DNA from: Chitinophagaceae bacterium
GTDB taxonomy: Bacteria; Bacteroidota; Bacteroidia; Chitinophagales; Chitinophagaceae
Reading direction: 5' to 3'
DNA: 64,000 nucleotides
Assembly (NCBI GenBank): GCA_016786845.1
Contig: JAEUVB010000016.1
Coordinates: 186,001 to 250,000 of the forward strand
The notes beneath the pieces were generated by a model. That model did not search any database. It was not told where the DNA came from and saw only the letters and a list, made by a program, of their open reading frames with translations. Of this stretch, positions 28,701 through 38,300 are shown piece after piece (within the stretch, counting starts at the first letter, position 1; the number at the start of each line of letters is the position of its first letter). The position numbers and the translations under genes were made by a program.

Positions 28701-31581
28701 AATAGCTGGTTGTAGTTCCAAGAACCGGAGTTGTATAAGAACCACCTGAAGCCAGTAAAGTACCTCCTGAAGCAGCATCATACCAGTTGAGCGTTCCACC
28801 GGTACCGGTAGCTGTCAAGGTTTGACTGCCTAATCCGCATTGTGAAACACTAGAAGCTAAAGGAGCAGGAGGAATAGCCAATGCATCCACATCTACAGTG
28901 CTTGAGTTTGTACAGCCGTTAGCATCGACGATGTTTACGGTATAGGTATTGATACCAACTGTAGTTGGTGTAGCCAATGGATTAAAGATGCTTGCATTAT
29001 TCATATCACCTGCAGGTGTCCATGAATAAGTGATACCCGCACCGGTGATTCCGACTACATAATCTTCTGTTTCACCATAGTAACCGCTTTCGTTATCACA
29101 AGCTGTAGTTGGAGCCGGTGAGCCTAAACCACGAGCCATGATACGCATACGGGTATTACCCGGAGTAGCGGTTACCGGAATCGTGATCGGGAAAGTCGTT
29201 GGTGTATTTCCGGAGTTAATACCGGTACCATTTACCACCATTTCTGAAGGAGAGAAAGAGCCACTTTGATCCCAGTCTACCCAGATAAAGTAGTAGGCAA
29301 TATTACAAGTACCGGCAGCGGTACAAGTTACATTGATGGTACTTCCTAAAGCTTGAGAACATGTAGAACCGGGGAAATAAGTAGCACCCGTACCATTATA
29401 CGAAGCTGTAGTGTTCGTAAAGTTAGTGATACCGCCTGTGGTGGTTACATTACTCAAATAATTACAAGGGTTACTTGGGAACATGGTTGGGAAGCAATAA
29501 CCGCCCGGAGGAGGGTTACCTGTTCCGCCTGTAGCCGCAGCAATCAATTGACTGGAAGCACCCAAACAAATGACAGTCGGATTGGCGAAAGTCGTTACAC
29601 CCGGAATAGGGTTAACGGTTACTACGATAGACGCATCAGGGCCCCAACATCCGTTAAGGGCATCACGACCACGTACATAGTAAGTTCCGCTGGCTGTTGC
29701 ATTATAGGGATTCTGGGTGGTACCATCATCAGCCAATAAAGCTGTAGATGTTCCCAGCGGATTGGTTCCTTGCCAGTAGTACTCTTCTAAACCAAGCATA
29801 GCACCTGTTGCATTTAACACAACTGAACCACAAGCCGGATTAGCCGGGCTGCTCAGTGAAGAAACTGTAGGTCCTGCAGGTAAAGTGAAAGAAACCGAAC
29901 CGGCACCCAATGACCAAAGACCGGTCGTATTGTCGCGAGAACGGATATAATAAGTACCGGCGTTAAAAGTTACATAAGGGAATGCAGCATCATCTACCTG
30001 GCTAGTGCCTGTAGGTGATGTTTGCCAATACCAGGTTTCACCTACCGGAGCCGTACCGGTAGCGACCAAAGTTGCCCCTGAAATACAATCCGGTGTTCCG
30101 GAGATCGAACCATTCGGTGGATCAGCAGGATAAACCGGAGCTAAGATATTAACACAATAGTCTTCTGTTTCTCCATAAGCATACGTGCCGCAAGGTCCCG
30201 GTACAGAAACTTCAGAGAATACAAAACGGAAACGAGTTTGACCAAGATTTGCAGTTGGAGGGATAGTAATATTAAAAGGCGCCAATGAGTTCAAAGCCGT
30301 AGTATTGCTTGGAGTAACATAAATCTCCTCTCCTGAATCCAAGAAATCCAAATCCTGGTTCCAATCCGCATACACTTTCAATTGTGCAGCATAGTGAACC
30401 CCTGAACATGATCCATTACGTACAAAGAAAGGATACGTTACTGCAGCTTGTAAGCTGACAGAGGTAGAACGATAAGTATACGTTTCGCAATTGGTAGCGG
30501 CAGAACCGCCAACCATAGTACCATTGATATATACAGAGTCAATTTTAGTATCTGCGGTTTGAGTTGCATTCGATGCGCAATAAACGGCACATGCACAAGC
30601 TGATTCCATATTAATTGTCACTGTATTTGATGTTCCGGAAGGGTTACCTGTACAAGTAACCACACAATGATAGTCAGTAGCTGCTGCTTGAGTTCCAGTA
30701 TAACTAGAACTTGTCGCGCCACCAATAGGTGTCCATGTATTCAATCCTACAGGACTTGATTCCCATTGATAGGAAACCCCGGTTCCAGGAGTGTTATTCT
30801 GTAAACTCAAGGTAAAGCTCGTAGAAGGACATACAGATGCAGCAGTCGTTAAAGTATTACCCGGAGTCGGGGTACCTGCACAGGCACCACCGGAGGTGTA
30901 ATTAATTACAAGACGAGGACGAGTCGTAGCCGTTCCTGTATTGGTAGTCGTTGCGTTTCCACATCCAAAGCCACTTACCGGGGCATCAGAACGGAATGTA
31001 TGAGAGGCATTGTAACCAACAGCAGTTGTCCATTGGCACTGCACATTAGAGGTAAAGCCTCCGGCAGTTGCACCACCACATACTTCCACAATTAAGTCAC
31101 CACCGGTATAGGTGAATGACGAAGTCGGGAAAATGATATTACCGGAAGTTCCGGAAACATAGCTGTAGTTCGTTGGTCCATAGACAGACGTGAAGCCTGT
31201 TTCCCAAGTTGTCAAGGTAAGCGCCGCCAAGGATGTATTTTTCAAGGCGATGGAATATCCCTCTTGTAAAAACCCTGAAACAGCAGTAGCGTTAGCTACC
31301 CAACCGATACCGGTAATGGTGCTACCTGCGGTAACACCCGCCGCAGCCAAATCAGCCGCTTTATAAAGATACTGAGCACGCTGTGCCTTATACCAATCCT
31401 GCAGTGGACATGGGTATGTGGTCGTCGTGTTAGCTCCGCTATTCGCACCGATAATTACTGTCGTTTGTGCAAATGATGAAACTGCCGACAAAAGGATTAT
31501 CGTCAACATCAACATCATGCCACGCATACGACTAAATAGGGTGGTATAGTTTGTGTTTTGTTTTGTTTGTGTATTATTCAT
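25759..31581 (-). CDS. Giant secreted GEVED/Ig-like protein with dockerin-like tail
   Basis: A 1940-aa secreted protein. A signal-type hydrophobic segment (MMLMLTIILLSAVSSFAQ) follows about 20 polar residues; an internal Met (MRGMMLM) could be the true start. Two GEVED domains are visible (VYADWNQDLDFLDSGEE...YGETEDYCV and IWVDWDQSGSFSPSE...YGETEDYVV). Several Ig-like units end in TTTYTVTGTDGICTETATI. It shares the RFRYDTGDGCCG MAM-like module and the NIDYYNLTSPNRMVIRY module with the neighbouring giant. The last 60 residues carry two Asp-rich, dockerin/EF-hand-like repeats (DIDQSGGIDGDDFNLLD and DLDGSGGVDGDDFNIFD) and no classical T9SS type A domain. Probably surface-exposed; the ligand is unknown. 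Confidence 0.82.
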   Translation of the reverse strand: MNNTQTKQNTNYTTLFSRMRGMMLMLTIILLSAVSSFAQTTVIIGANSGANTTTTYPCPLQDWYKAQRAQYLYKAADLAAAGVTAGSTITGIGWVANATAVSGFLQEGYSIALKNTSLAALTLTTWETGFTSVYGPTNYSYVSGTSGNIIFPTSSFTYTGGDLIVEVCGGATAGGFTSNVQCQWTTAVGYNASHTFRSDAPVSGFGCGNATTTNTGTATTRPRLVINYTSGGACAGTPTPGNTLTTAASVCPSTSFTLSLQNNTPGTGVSYQWESSPVGLNTWTPIGGATSSSYTGTQAAATDYHCVVTCTGNPSGTSNTVTINMESACACAVYCASNATQTADTKIDSVYINGTMVGGSAATNCETYTYRSTSVSLQAAVTYPFFVRNGSCSGVHYAAQLKVYADWNQDLDFLDSGEEIYVTPSNTTALNSLAPFNITIPPTANLGQTRFRFVFSEVSVPGPCGTYAYGETEDYCVNILAPVYPADPPNGSISGTPDCISGATLVATGTAPVGETWYWQTSPTGTSQVDDAAFPYVTFNAGTYYIRSRDNTTGLWSLGAGSVSFTLPAGPTVSSLSSPANPACGSVVLNATGAMLGLEEYYWQGTNPLGTSTALLADDGTTQNPYNATASGTYYVRGRDALNGCWGPDASIVVTVNPIPGVTTFANPTVICLGASSQLIAAATGGTGNPPPGGYCFPTMFPSNPCNYLSNVTTTGGITNFTNTTASYNGTGATYFPGSTCSQALGSTINVTCTAAGTCNIAYYFIWVDWDQSGSFSPSEMVVNGTGINSGNTPTTFPITIPVTATPGNTRMRIMARGLGSPAPTTACDNESGYYGETEDYVVGITGAGITYSWTPAGDMNNASIFNPLATPTTVGINTYTVNIVDANGCTNSSTVDVDALAIPPAPLASSVSQCGLGSQTLTATGTGGTLNWYDAASGGTLLASGGSYTTPVLGTTTSYWVEEYNGVCSSFRTQVTVTVTPPDAITISTTNPAFCQGGSTTMTASSLNASYVYTWSPAPGSTSGSFNENATDAPMSTTTYTVTGTDGICTETATIVITVNPYPTIISISATPSIICPGGSSQLNVSSSALLNLYTYDFTGGFSGWTTGNEALTVFGQSSIASTWAAQAFGNGANSLGTTNQGDFGAEHSWILSPLLTFNAGTLSISFDAFTNNETGSYDNETVEYSTDNGATWVDITGTLTPGTIDNNVSWTNYTATATIVSATSNGRLRFRYDTGDGCCGGTGTNNGFYVDNVSISTPGGGGTIAWTAPTNLNNASIADPIATPPSTETYTVTVTDPIGCSTNATVTVTVSPVPGAPVGTGATQCGLGSSTISAVGSGGSLNWYDAPVAGTLLTTGSSYTTPVMNVSSSYWVAEYNGACEGPRTQVDVIVTAADPISVVSSDPFICTNVAPFTTILTASSVNLNYSYSWNPAPLSTSGTFNENATVNPSATTTYTVTGTDGICTETQTIVVTVGTAPVLTATATPSTIPCGGTSQLEVTSTVGCTNYLVNPITLAPTAPAGPTNPGPAGDDIVTGAIPIGFPFNFYGTTYTDIYISTNGFISFLAGQGSGCCSGQLIPDAFAPNAVVAIDWMDLNTNNGGNIDYYNLTSPNRMVIRYNSVATYSATGVCDGQIILYDNGKIEIHNNSITTTGGLQTQGIENELGTIAHPVPGRNSSAWNASDAYEFVLSCPAANITWTPGATLSNPLIYNPIATPAGTTTYTVSASDAVGCVGTSVTTVTLPSCNAVLTVSAFIQGYYRSATDDMVPVLNNQGEPNGLTDCDTVTVELRDATFPYAVAYSTTGVIGTNGNVVCSFPGAAVGNSYWIAVRNRTAVETWSAAPVLAANTYSYDFRGSDAQAYGNNMIQVNTSPVRWAFFSGDIDQSGGIDGDDFNLLDPDIQSGNGGYLSTDLDGSGGVDGDDFNIFDPNSQAGVGAFLP

Positions 31582-31983
31582 TTGATAATTTTTTATTTTA
31601 AAGTTAAATAAAAATAATATCAGCCAAACTACCTGAGCCCGCTGATGGCGTGGGTTTCTTTATGGGTATCTGATCATGTGCATATTGGTTTTGGGGGTTA
31701 AATGTGTTAATGAATATTTATTTGAATATGGGTAAGCAATATTGTTATTTCAAGGTCGTTATGTGGTTATTTTTTAGCATCCTTTTTCAGACAGTGATGC
31801 AGCTCACAAATAAATGTGAACAACATGTGCGTGAAAATTCACCACAATATAACAAGCGCCCTTACAATTAACAAGCTTTTAGGTTAAATTTTTTTTGGTT
31901 GGAAACATATTTTTATTTGTCATAGAAAATGGGTTTGTCGCCAAATAAACCTGTTTTACTGTGGTAATTGTATGATTTAGGTG
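31582..31983. other. AT-rich intergenic region upstream of the GEVED protein gene
   Basis: No gene or RNA is recognised. A TAACTTTA box (minus strand, plus 31599-31606), one mismatch from the -7 consensus, is a weak promoter candidate for the 25759-31581 gene. The minisatellite begins at the right end. Confidence 0.35.
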
Positions 31984-32277
31984 CGATATCCCATGGTACA
32001 GCTCCGATATCGCACGGTACGCCTCCGATATTGCGTGGTACAGCTCCGATATCGCATGGTACAGCTCCGATATCGCACGGTACAGCTCCGATATCACGTG
32101 GTATGCCTCCGATATCGCATGGTACAGGTGCGATTTCGCACGGTACGCCTCCGATATCCCATGGTACAGCTCCGATATCGCACGGTACAGCTCCGATATC
32201 ACGTGGTATGCCTCCGATATCGCATGGTACAGGTGCGATTTCGCATTCACCAAGTGCGATACTGCATTCGCTCTCAC
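31984..32277. repeat. 21-bp minisatellite, 12 full and 2 degenerate units
   Basis: Units start with CGATATC every 21 bp from 31984 (32005, 32026, 32047 and so on to 32257). Variants at fixed positions are GCATGG, GCACGG, CCATGG and CACGTGG, followed by TACAGCTC or TACGCCTC. Units 5-8 and 10-13 run in the same variant order, so an 84-bp block was duplicated. Several frames on both strands are open through the array because 21 is a multiple of 3; I do not regard these as genes. Confidence 0.9.
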
Positions 32278-32324
32278 TCTCCGCTCTCACTCTGCCCGCT
32301 ATACGGGGTTCCCGCCCAAAAACA

Positions 32325-32354
32325 ATAAATCCCGGTCGTAAAACCGGGATTTAT
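32325..32354 (-). terminator. Terminator after the beta-helix surface-protein gene
   Basis: Perfect 12-bp stem ATAAATCCCGGT (32325-32336) and ACCGGGATTTAT (32343-32354) with a 6-nt loop, 28 nt beyond the stop codon of the 32383-39276 gene. The AT ends supply the U-rich tail. The minisatellite begins shortly after it. Confidence 0.7.
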
Positions 32355-32382
32355 ATCTATTTAGAGTTGTTTAGAGGATTCC

Positions 32383-35300
32383 TTAGTCGTTTTTCTCAAC
32401 TTTACCATTGTACAACAAGGTCTCATTTTCATAAACCTGAACAGTATACAACCCTGAAGCCAGATCGGAAAGGCTCATTTGAATCTTGTTCGCCCCTTGT
32501 GCCGCATTGGCCTGTACCTGTTTCACAATACGGCCACTCATATCGGCTATTTTTACCAGCATTTTTGAAGTACCGGCATTATAGCTTTCAATATTCAAGA
32601 TGTCCTTGGTCGGATTCGGATACAGACTGATTACGGTTCCATTGGCATTCCAAATCAAGTCGATCACTTGAGCATGTAGGCTGCTATGGCCATCGATATC
32701 GGTTTGCTGCAGGCGATAATAGTTGTGTCCCGCCATTGGTTTCAGGTGTTCGACACTGTAATTCAACGGTAAATTGCTATTGCCATTCACGGCTTTGCTG
32801 TTCAATTGAGCCACAGTCGTGAAACTAACCCCATCCGCACTGTGTTGCAATTCGAAGGATTGATTATTTTGTTCATTGCTGCTCGTCCATTCCAACAGAT
32901 TGCTGTGTTCGAGTTTACGACCGGTAAAGCTGCTGATCGTGGCAGGTAATGCACTTCCCAACGGATTGACCGCATGTATGTAATACTGACTGAACCCTGT
33001 AACCGGGAAATTCAATTCCCAATAGAATCCGTTCCAGTTAACAGACGGTGTGATTACTGTAGGAGCGCCCGTGCCTAATACGCCGTCCACTTTCGATATC
33101 CGAATATTGGCAATATTCGGATCACTATTGCTTCCTGAGGTCGGTAGATCCGGATAGGCCCCATTGGAAGCATTATAATCACTGAAATCATCTTGAGTAA
33201 AATAGAGGGTTACTCCGGCCGGACCATTGCTGGTCGGTGTAATTTGATACCAACGAGGCAAATAAGGCTGCCCATTATAGGTTAATACGCTCGGCTCAAC
33301 CGTCAGATAGGCCGTAACCGAACCTAACACATTGCCTCCGGCCGCATCGTTGATGGTCGCGATCAAGTCACATGCAGTATTATAGTAACTCATGGTTATT
33401 CCGTCATCCTGATAGGTGGTCGAAGACACGTTTCCGTTGAGGGAGATTGAACTGGCGGATGTAGACAAGGCCAGATCGCCACTTGGTGAGGAAGGAGAAA
33501 CAGTAATGGTGTAAGCGTTGGTACAACTGTTGTTATCTGTACCGGTTACGGTATAAATCGTCGATGTTTGAGGATAGATGGTCACATTCGTGCCACTCAA
33601 ATTGCCCGGCATCCAGCTATAAGTGGAAGCTCCGTCACCAATAAGTCCTATAGGTGCGCCCGGACAGAAAGAGCCTAAAGTCATGCTGGCTGTTACATTT
33701 GGTAAAGCATTGACAGTTACTGCTACAGCAGAGGTGGCAGAACATAAATTGCCGTCGGTTCCGGTCACTGTATAAGTTGTCGTAGCTGCCGGAGCGAAAG
33801 CAACACCATCCACCGGGGTATTGACACCGTCAGTCCAGGTATAACTGCTGGCGCCACCACCGTTCAATGTGGTATTACCACCGATACAAACACTGGCAGG
33901 AGATGCCGTTGCTGTAACCGTAGGAAGCGTATTGACCGTAACCGTCACACTTGATGTAGCGGAACATAAATTACCGTCTGTACCGGTCACCGTATAAGTG
34001 GCTGTTGCCGCCGGTGGGAAAGCCACACCATCAGCAGGGCTGTTCACACCATCGGTCCAGGTATACGAACTTGCACCACCACCGCTCAGTGTGGTATTAT
34101 TTCCGGCACAAAGTGTGCTTGGACTGGCAGAAGCAGTCACAGTTGGCAATGCATTGACATTGATTGTAATGCTGGCTGTATTCACACAGGTATTCACATC
34201 TGTTCCGGTTACGGTATAGGTGTTTGTAGATGCAGGAACGAAGGAAACTCCATCATTCACACCGCCTGTCCAAGTATAAGTACTGGCACCACCACCACTG
34301 AGTGTGGTAGAACTGCCGGCGCATACTGAAGTATTGGATGCATTAGCTACAACCGTAGGTAAAGGATGTACCGTAATGGTCACCGAATCTCTGAATGGAC
34401 TGACACAACCGGTAGTAGCTTGTGTGTATTGTGCATAATAAGTGGTTGTAGATGTAGGATTCACCGTTAATGGTGGTGCACCTAAGTTGGTACCGCCGCT
34501 TGCAGCCGTCCAGTAATTGACTGTTGAGGTCAATGGTGCAGCCGGCGCTACGAAGTTAGAAATGGTAAAGGAGCAAGGAAGTCCATCATTATCAATGGTG
34601 TAAGCTTCAAATCGAAGAACGCCACCGGCAGGAACTGCAATGGATGCCGTTCCGCTTTGTACGCTGGCACCGTTTGGATTAAAGTTCGGGAAGATTACAG
34701 GAGCACCGCCATTGATCGTATACTGCGGATAATCAAACAAGGCAAAGTCCGGGGTAGAATAACTCCAGTTAAAGGTTACATTACCTGCACATCCTATGGT
34801 CAGCGATCGATTGGTTGTTCCGGGGTTACCACTGCCATTCGTTCCTGAAGTCATGGTTATCGCAGATGCTGTATGATTCACTGTGCCATTTGAATTGGTT
34901 TGAGAAGTCGTCCAGTTGGCAGGGGCATAGATGGAAGTAAATCCGGATAATGTGGTAAATCCACATATAAATGGAATGACTGCCGAAAGCGAAGCCGGTC
35001 CTGTACTACCCGTGCAGAAAGAGGAAGGAGAAGCCGCCAATGTTCCGGTAATTATCGGATGCACATTCAAATTCGCTGTACTGGTTTTGGTACAACCATG
35101 AGACTCTGCAGCAGTTATCGTATAAACCGTAGTGGTCCATGGTGCTGTTTTGGTAATGAGGGTAGTAGGACTCGCCATGTTTACAGTAGGCGTCCAGGCA
35201 TAAGTACCACTGCCTCCAAGTGAACAAGTAGCTGTGAGCGTCGCTGAATCACCGGCACAAACCAAGGTCGGAGATACGACAGAGGTCAACGTAAAATTGC

Positions 35301-38300
35301 TGTATATATTGATGGTCTTGGTTGCCGTGTTAATACAACCGCTACCGGCATCCATCGCAGTCACGGAATACGTTGTTTGAACTAATGGATTAGCCACCAC
35401 AGTTGCCCCGATGGTTGTATTCAATCCTGTCGCAGGACTCCATGAATAGGTATAGTTGGCGTTCGGACTTGTTACATTTAATATCGAATTGGTAGTCCCG
35501 CCAAAACAGATTGAATCTGCTGATGCTGTTACCGTCAAACTTGGTGGAGTGGTGACCGTTACGGTTACCGGCACACGTGGTGCACTTCCACAACCTGTAG
35601 AGTAATGTATCGTTCCGTTGAAAATTCTTGGTGAAGCGGTCATGTTATTTAAGGTACCTGCATAACCCTGATAGACTTCCATATCTGAGTTGCCACTTGC
35701 AAAAGCGCCTAAAGTAGTACCCACTGTATTGTTAATCGTTCCTACCGTGGCTACGATTTGAAACGAATAAGTTTGTCCGGCAGGAATGGTCACATTGATT
35801 GGAATTGGAATGAAAGTACCTACACCGGAACCCGCACTCGGTACTGCTGTGGCAGTTCCTAATACAGTCCAACCTGTTCCCGATGTATTGGATCCTGCAG
35901 TCAACAAATAATCATTCGGACGATATTGTATGGTCCAGTTGGTCAGCGTACCGGTAATGCTCGAACAATTGACTGAAAAGCCGGAGACCGTAACCGGAGA
36001 AACCAAAGCTTTTACCCCGAAGACATTCCCGGTCGTACTGTTACCGGCCAAATAAGACGTATTGTGAGATAATCCGGATGCAACACCTTCGTTGGCCTGT
36101 ACATAGAAGTCAGTCGTTGTGGCTACCACCGGAGTCGTAAAAGTTGTTCCTGATCCCATAGGCACACCACCTGTTGGCGCGGCAAACCAATAAGCAGTTG
36201 CCGTTCCGGAATTCAGGGTCGCTTGCAAAGTGGCGGTTTGGGCACCGCAAATAGTTGCACCGGTAGTCGATGTAATCAGTGGATTGCTGACCACTACAGT
36301 AATTGTACTGGAAGTCAGAAACGGTGTACCGCCGCATTTAACCACCAAACGGTAATCGGTTGATGAGGTAACTCCGGTAGCCGTATAAGTTAATGTATTC
36401 GCACCCGGAATCGGGGTAAACGTATTGGCCAGTGTCGGTGAACTTTGCCATTCGTATTCTGCACCGGCAATAGCCGCGTTGTTTGTCGTTGATAATGTGG
36501 TATTCCCTATTTGGCAAAGTTGAGTTACGGAAGCAGTTGCCGTTGCAGCACCCGGGACCGTGAGTAACGTGTAGCTTTGAGCACCGGTAACAGGGAAAGC
36601 ACCGGCGGGCAATGCCACAGATGTAGGACAGAATCCTGAAGGGAAGTTGGCCAGATTCTTACCGACATTCGGTGTCAGTGAAAGATCCTGAGCCACTACA
36701 AAATATTGAATCACGTCACCGGATACCGCTGCCGAAGTCAATAAAGCATAGTTTGGTGTGAACGTGAAAGGTGATGTCGTGTTCGAAGCTTCTACATACT
36801 TCCAGCCATTATCAGCGGATGTGTTTCCAACATAGGCATTGTTTTCAGTAGACTTCTTGTAATACATACGGGGTAAGAATCCGCTGTTATTTACGCCCGA
36901 CTGATCAATGATGGTCGCACTTAAGGTGGTCGAAGGACAAATGGTATTGGATAATGCGGTATAAGTAATTAATGGGGGTGCTGCATCAAGCGGAGTGCCT
37001 GAAAATTCCAGCGCTCCGATATCCGGAGTTCCGGCACGCGGAGCGCCGTCAAAGTCTGTGGTCACTGAACCGATCGCCAAACCGCCATTTTCTCCATAGG
37101 ATGTACCAACAGGCGCAAATGTATTTGGAGAGGAGGCCGCAGCCAGGTTGTTTTCCGTAAAGGTAGATGCTTCACGAGGGGCCATAAATGTTTTATACAA
37201 TCCGCAACCGGTATTGAAAGTCGCATCATTGGTGAGATTGTATGAATTGGCCGAAGCAGCGGCCGCAGCAACGGCTGCTTCTAAGAATAAATAGTTTTTG
37301 ACATTCGTGCTGATATGATAGATGTTGTTATTGGCAGCTGCAATCGGTGTAATACCGCCGCTGGCACCTTCAAAACGAAGCGCTCCAAAATATCCGTTTC
37401 CTTTAGGGGTAACATCAAGATTGATGATATTATTGATCACCTCAATTTGGCTGGTCGCATTATAAGAAATCCCGGCACCACCGAAATTGGTTGCACCTGA
37501 AGTTACGTTTCCTCCATTACCTATATATATGGTACTGTTGTAAACCTTAAGTGCGGCTCCATTTGCATTGATCCCTCTTAAGGCAAGATCTGCACTTAAG
37601 TTCGGTCCGGTAATGCCGGAAACAAAGGCATTTTGAATGGTCCTGATCGCACCCAAACCAACCGCTGAAATCGCATCCGTACGCGCTGCTGCTGCATTTC
37701 CCGCGTTGGCCAAATTGGCAATATTCAATCGGTCAAATACAATGGTACCTGATGTTTGATTCGTGGTTAAGCCGGTCAACACAGAATTCGCAATATTGGA
37801 AGTGATATTTTTGATAGAGGTTCTGGTCAATAAGTGACTACCGGTGGTTACACCACAACTAAAAACGGTGATGTTAGCAGCACCGGTCGTAACTCCTCCA
37901 ACCGTAATCCCGTCAATCACATTACTGTCCGCCACCAAGGGTTGCGAACCGGTGATAGAGAATCCTGTTGTCGTTGGTACAGCAATACCACCGGCTGTGA
38001 TATTGATATTGGATAATACATTTCTGCTCACCTGCCTTGTACCCGAACTGGAAACCACATTCTGAATACAGATTGTCGTATAAGTAGCGGCCGCAGCACT
38101 TGTGCCCGAACGATTTATGTTTGAAACCAGATTGTCGTTGGTCGATTGCAAACCTGAAGTTGCCGCTGTATGGACAACCATAGAATAAGTGGCGGATGTA
38201 GAATTTGCCGAGGCCGTAATGTTCGATAGGGTATTACTGTCTACAGAACTGATATTCGCCACTGCCGCCGTCGCACTGATGATACCGGTAAAGCCCGATC

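Noticed and set aside
31984..32277. CRISPR array
   Set aside because: Units are contiguous 21-mers without spacers.
31879..32630. Overlapping ORFs on both strands (up to 220 aa) with 7-residue repeats such as AISHGTAP or AISELYR
   Set aside because: They are produced by the 21-bp minisatellite, which leaves several frames open at once. There is no promoter, no domain, and they run on into a terminator.
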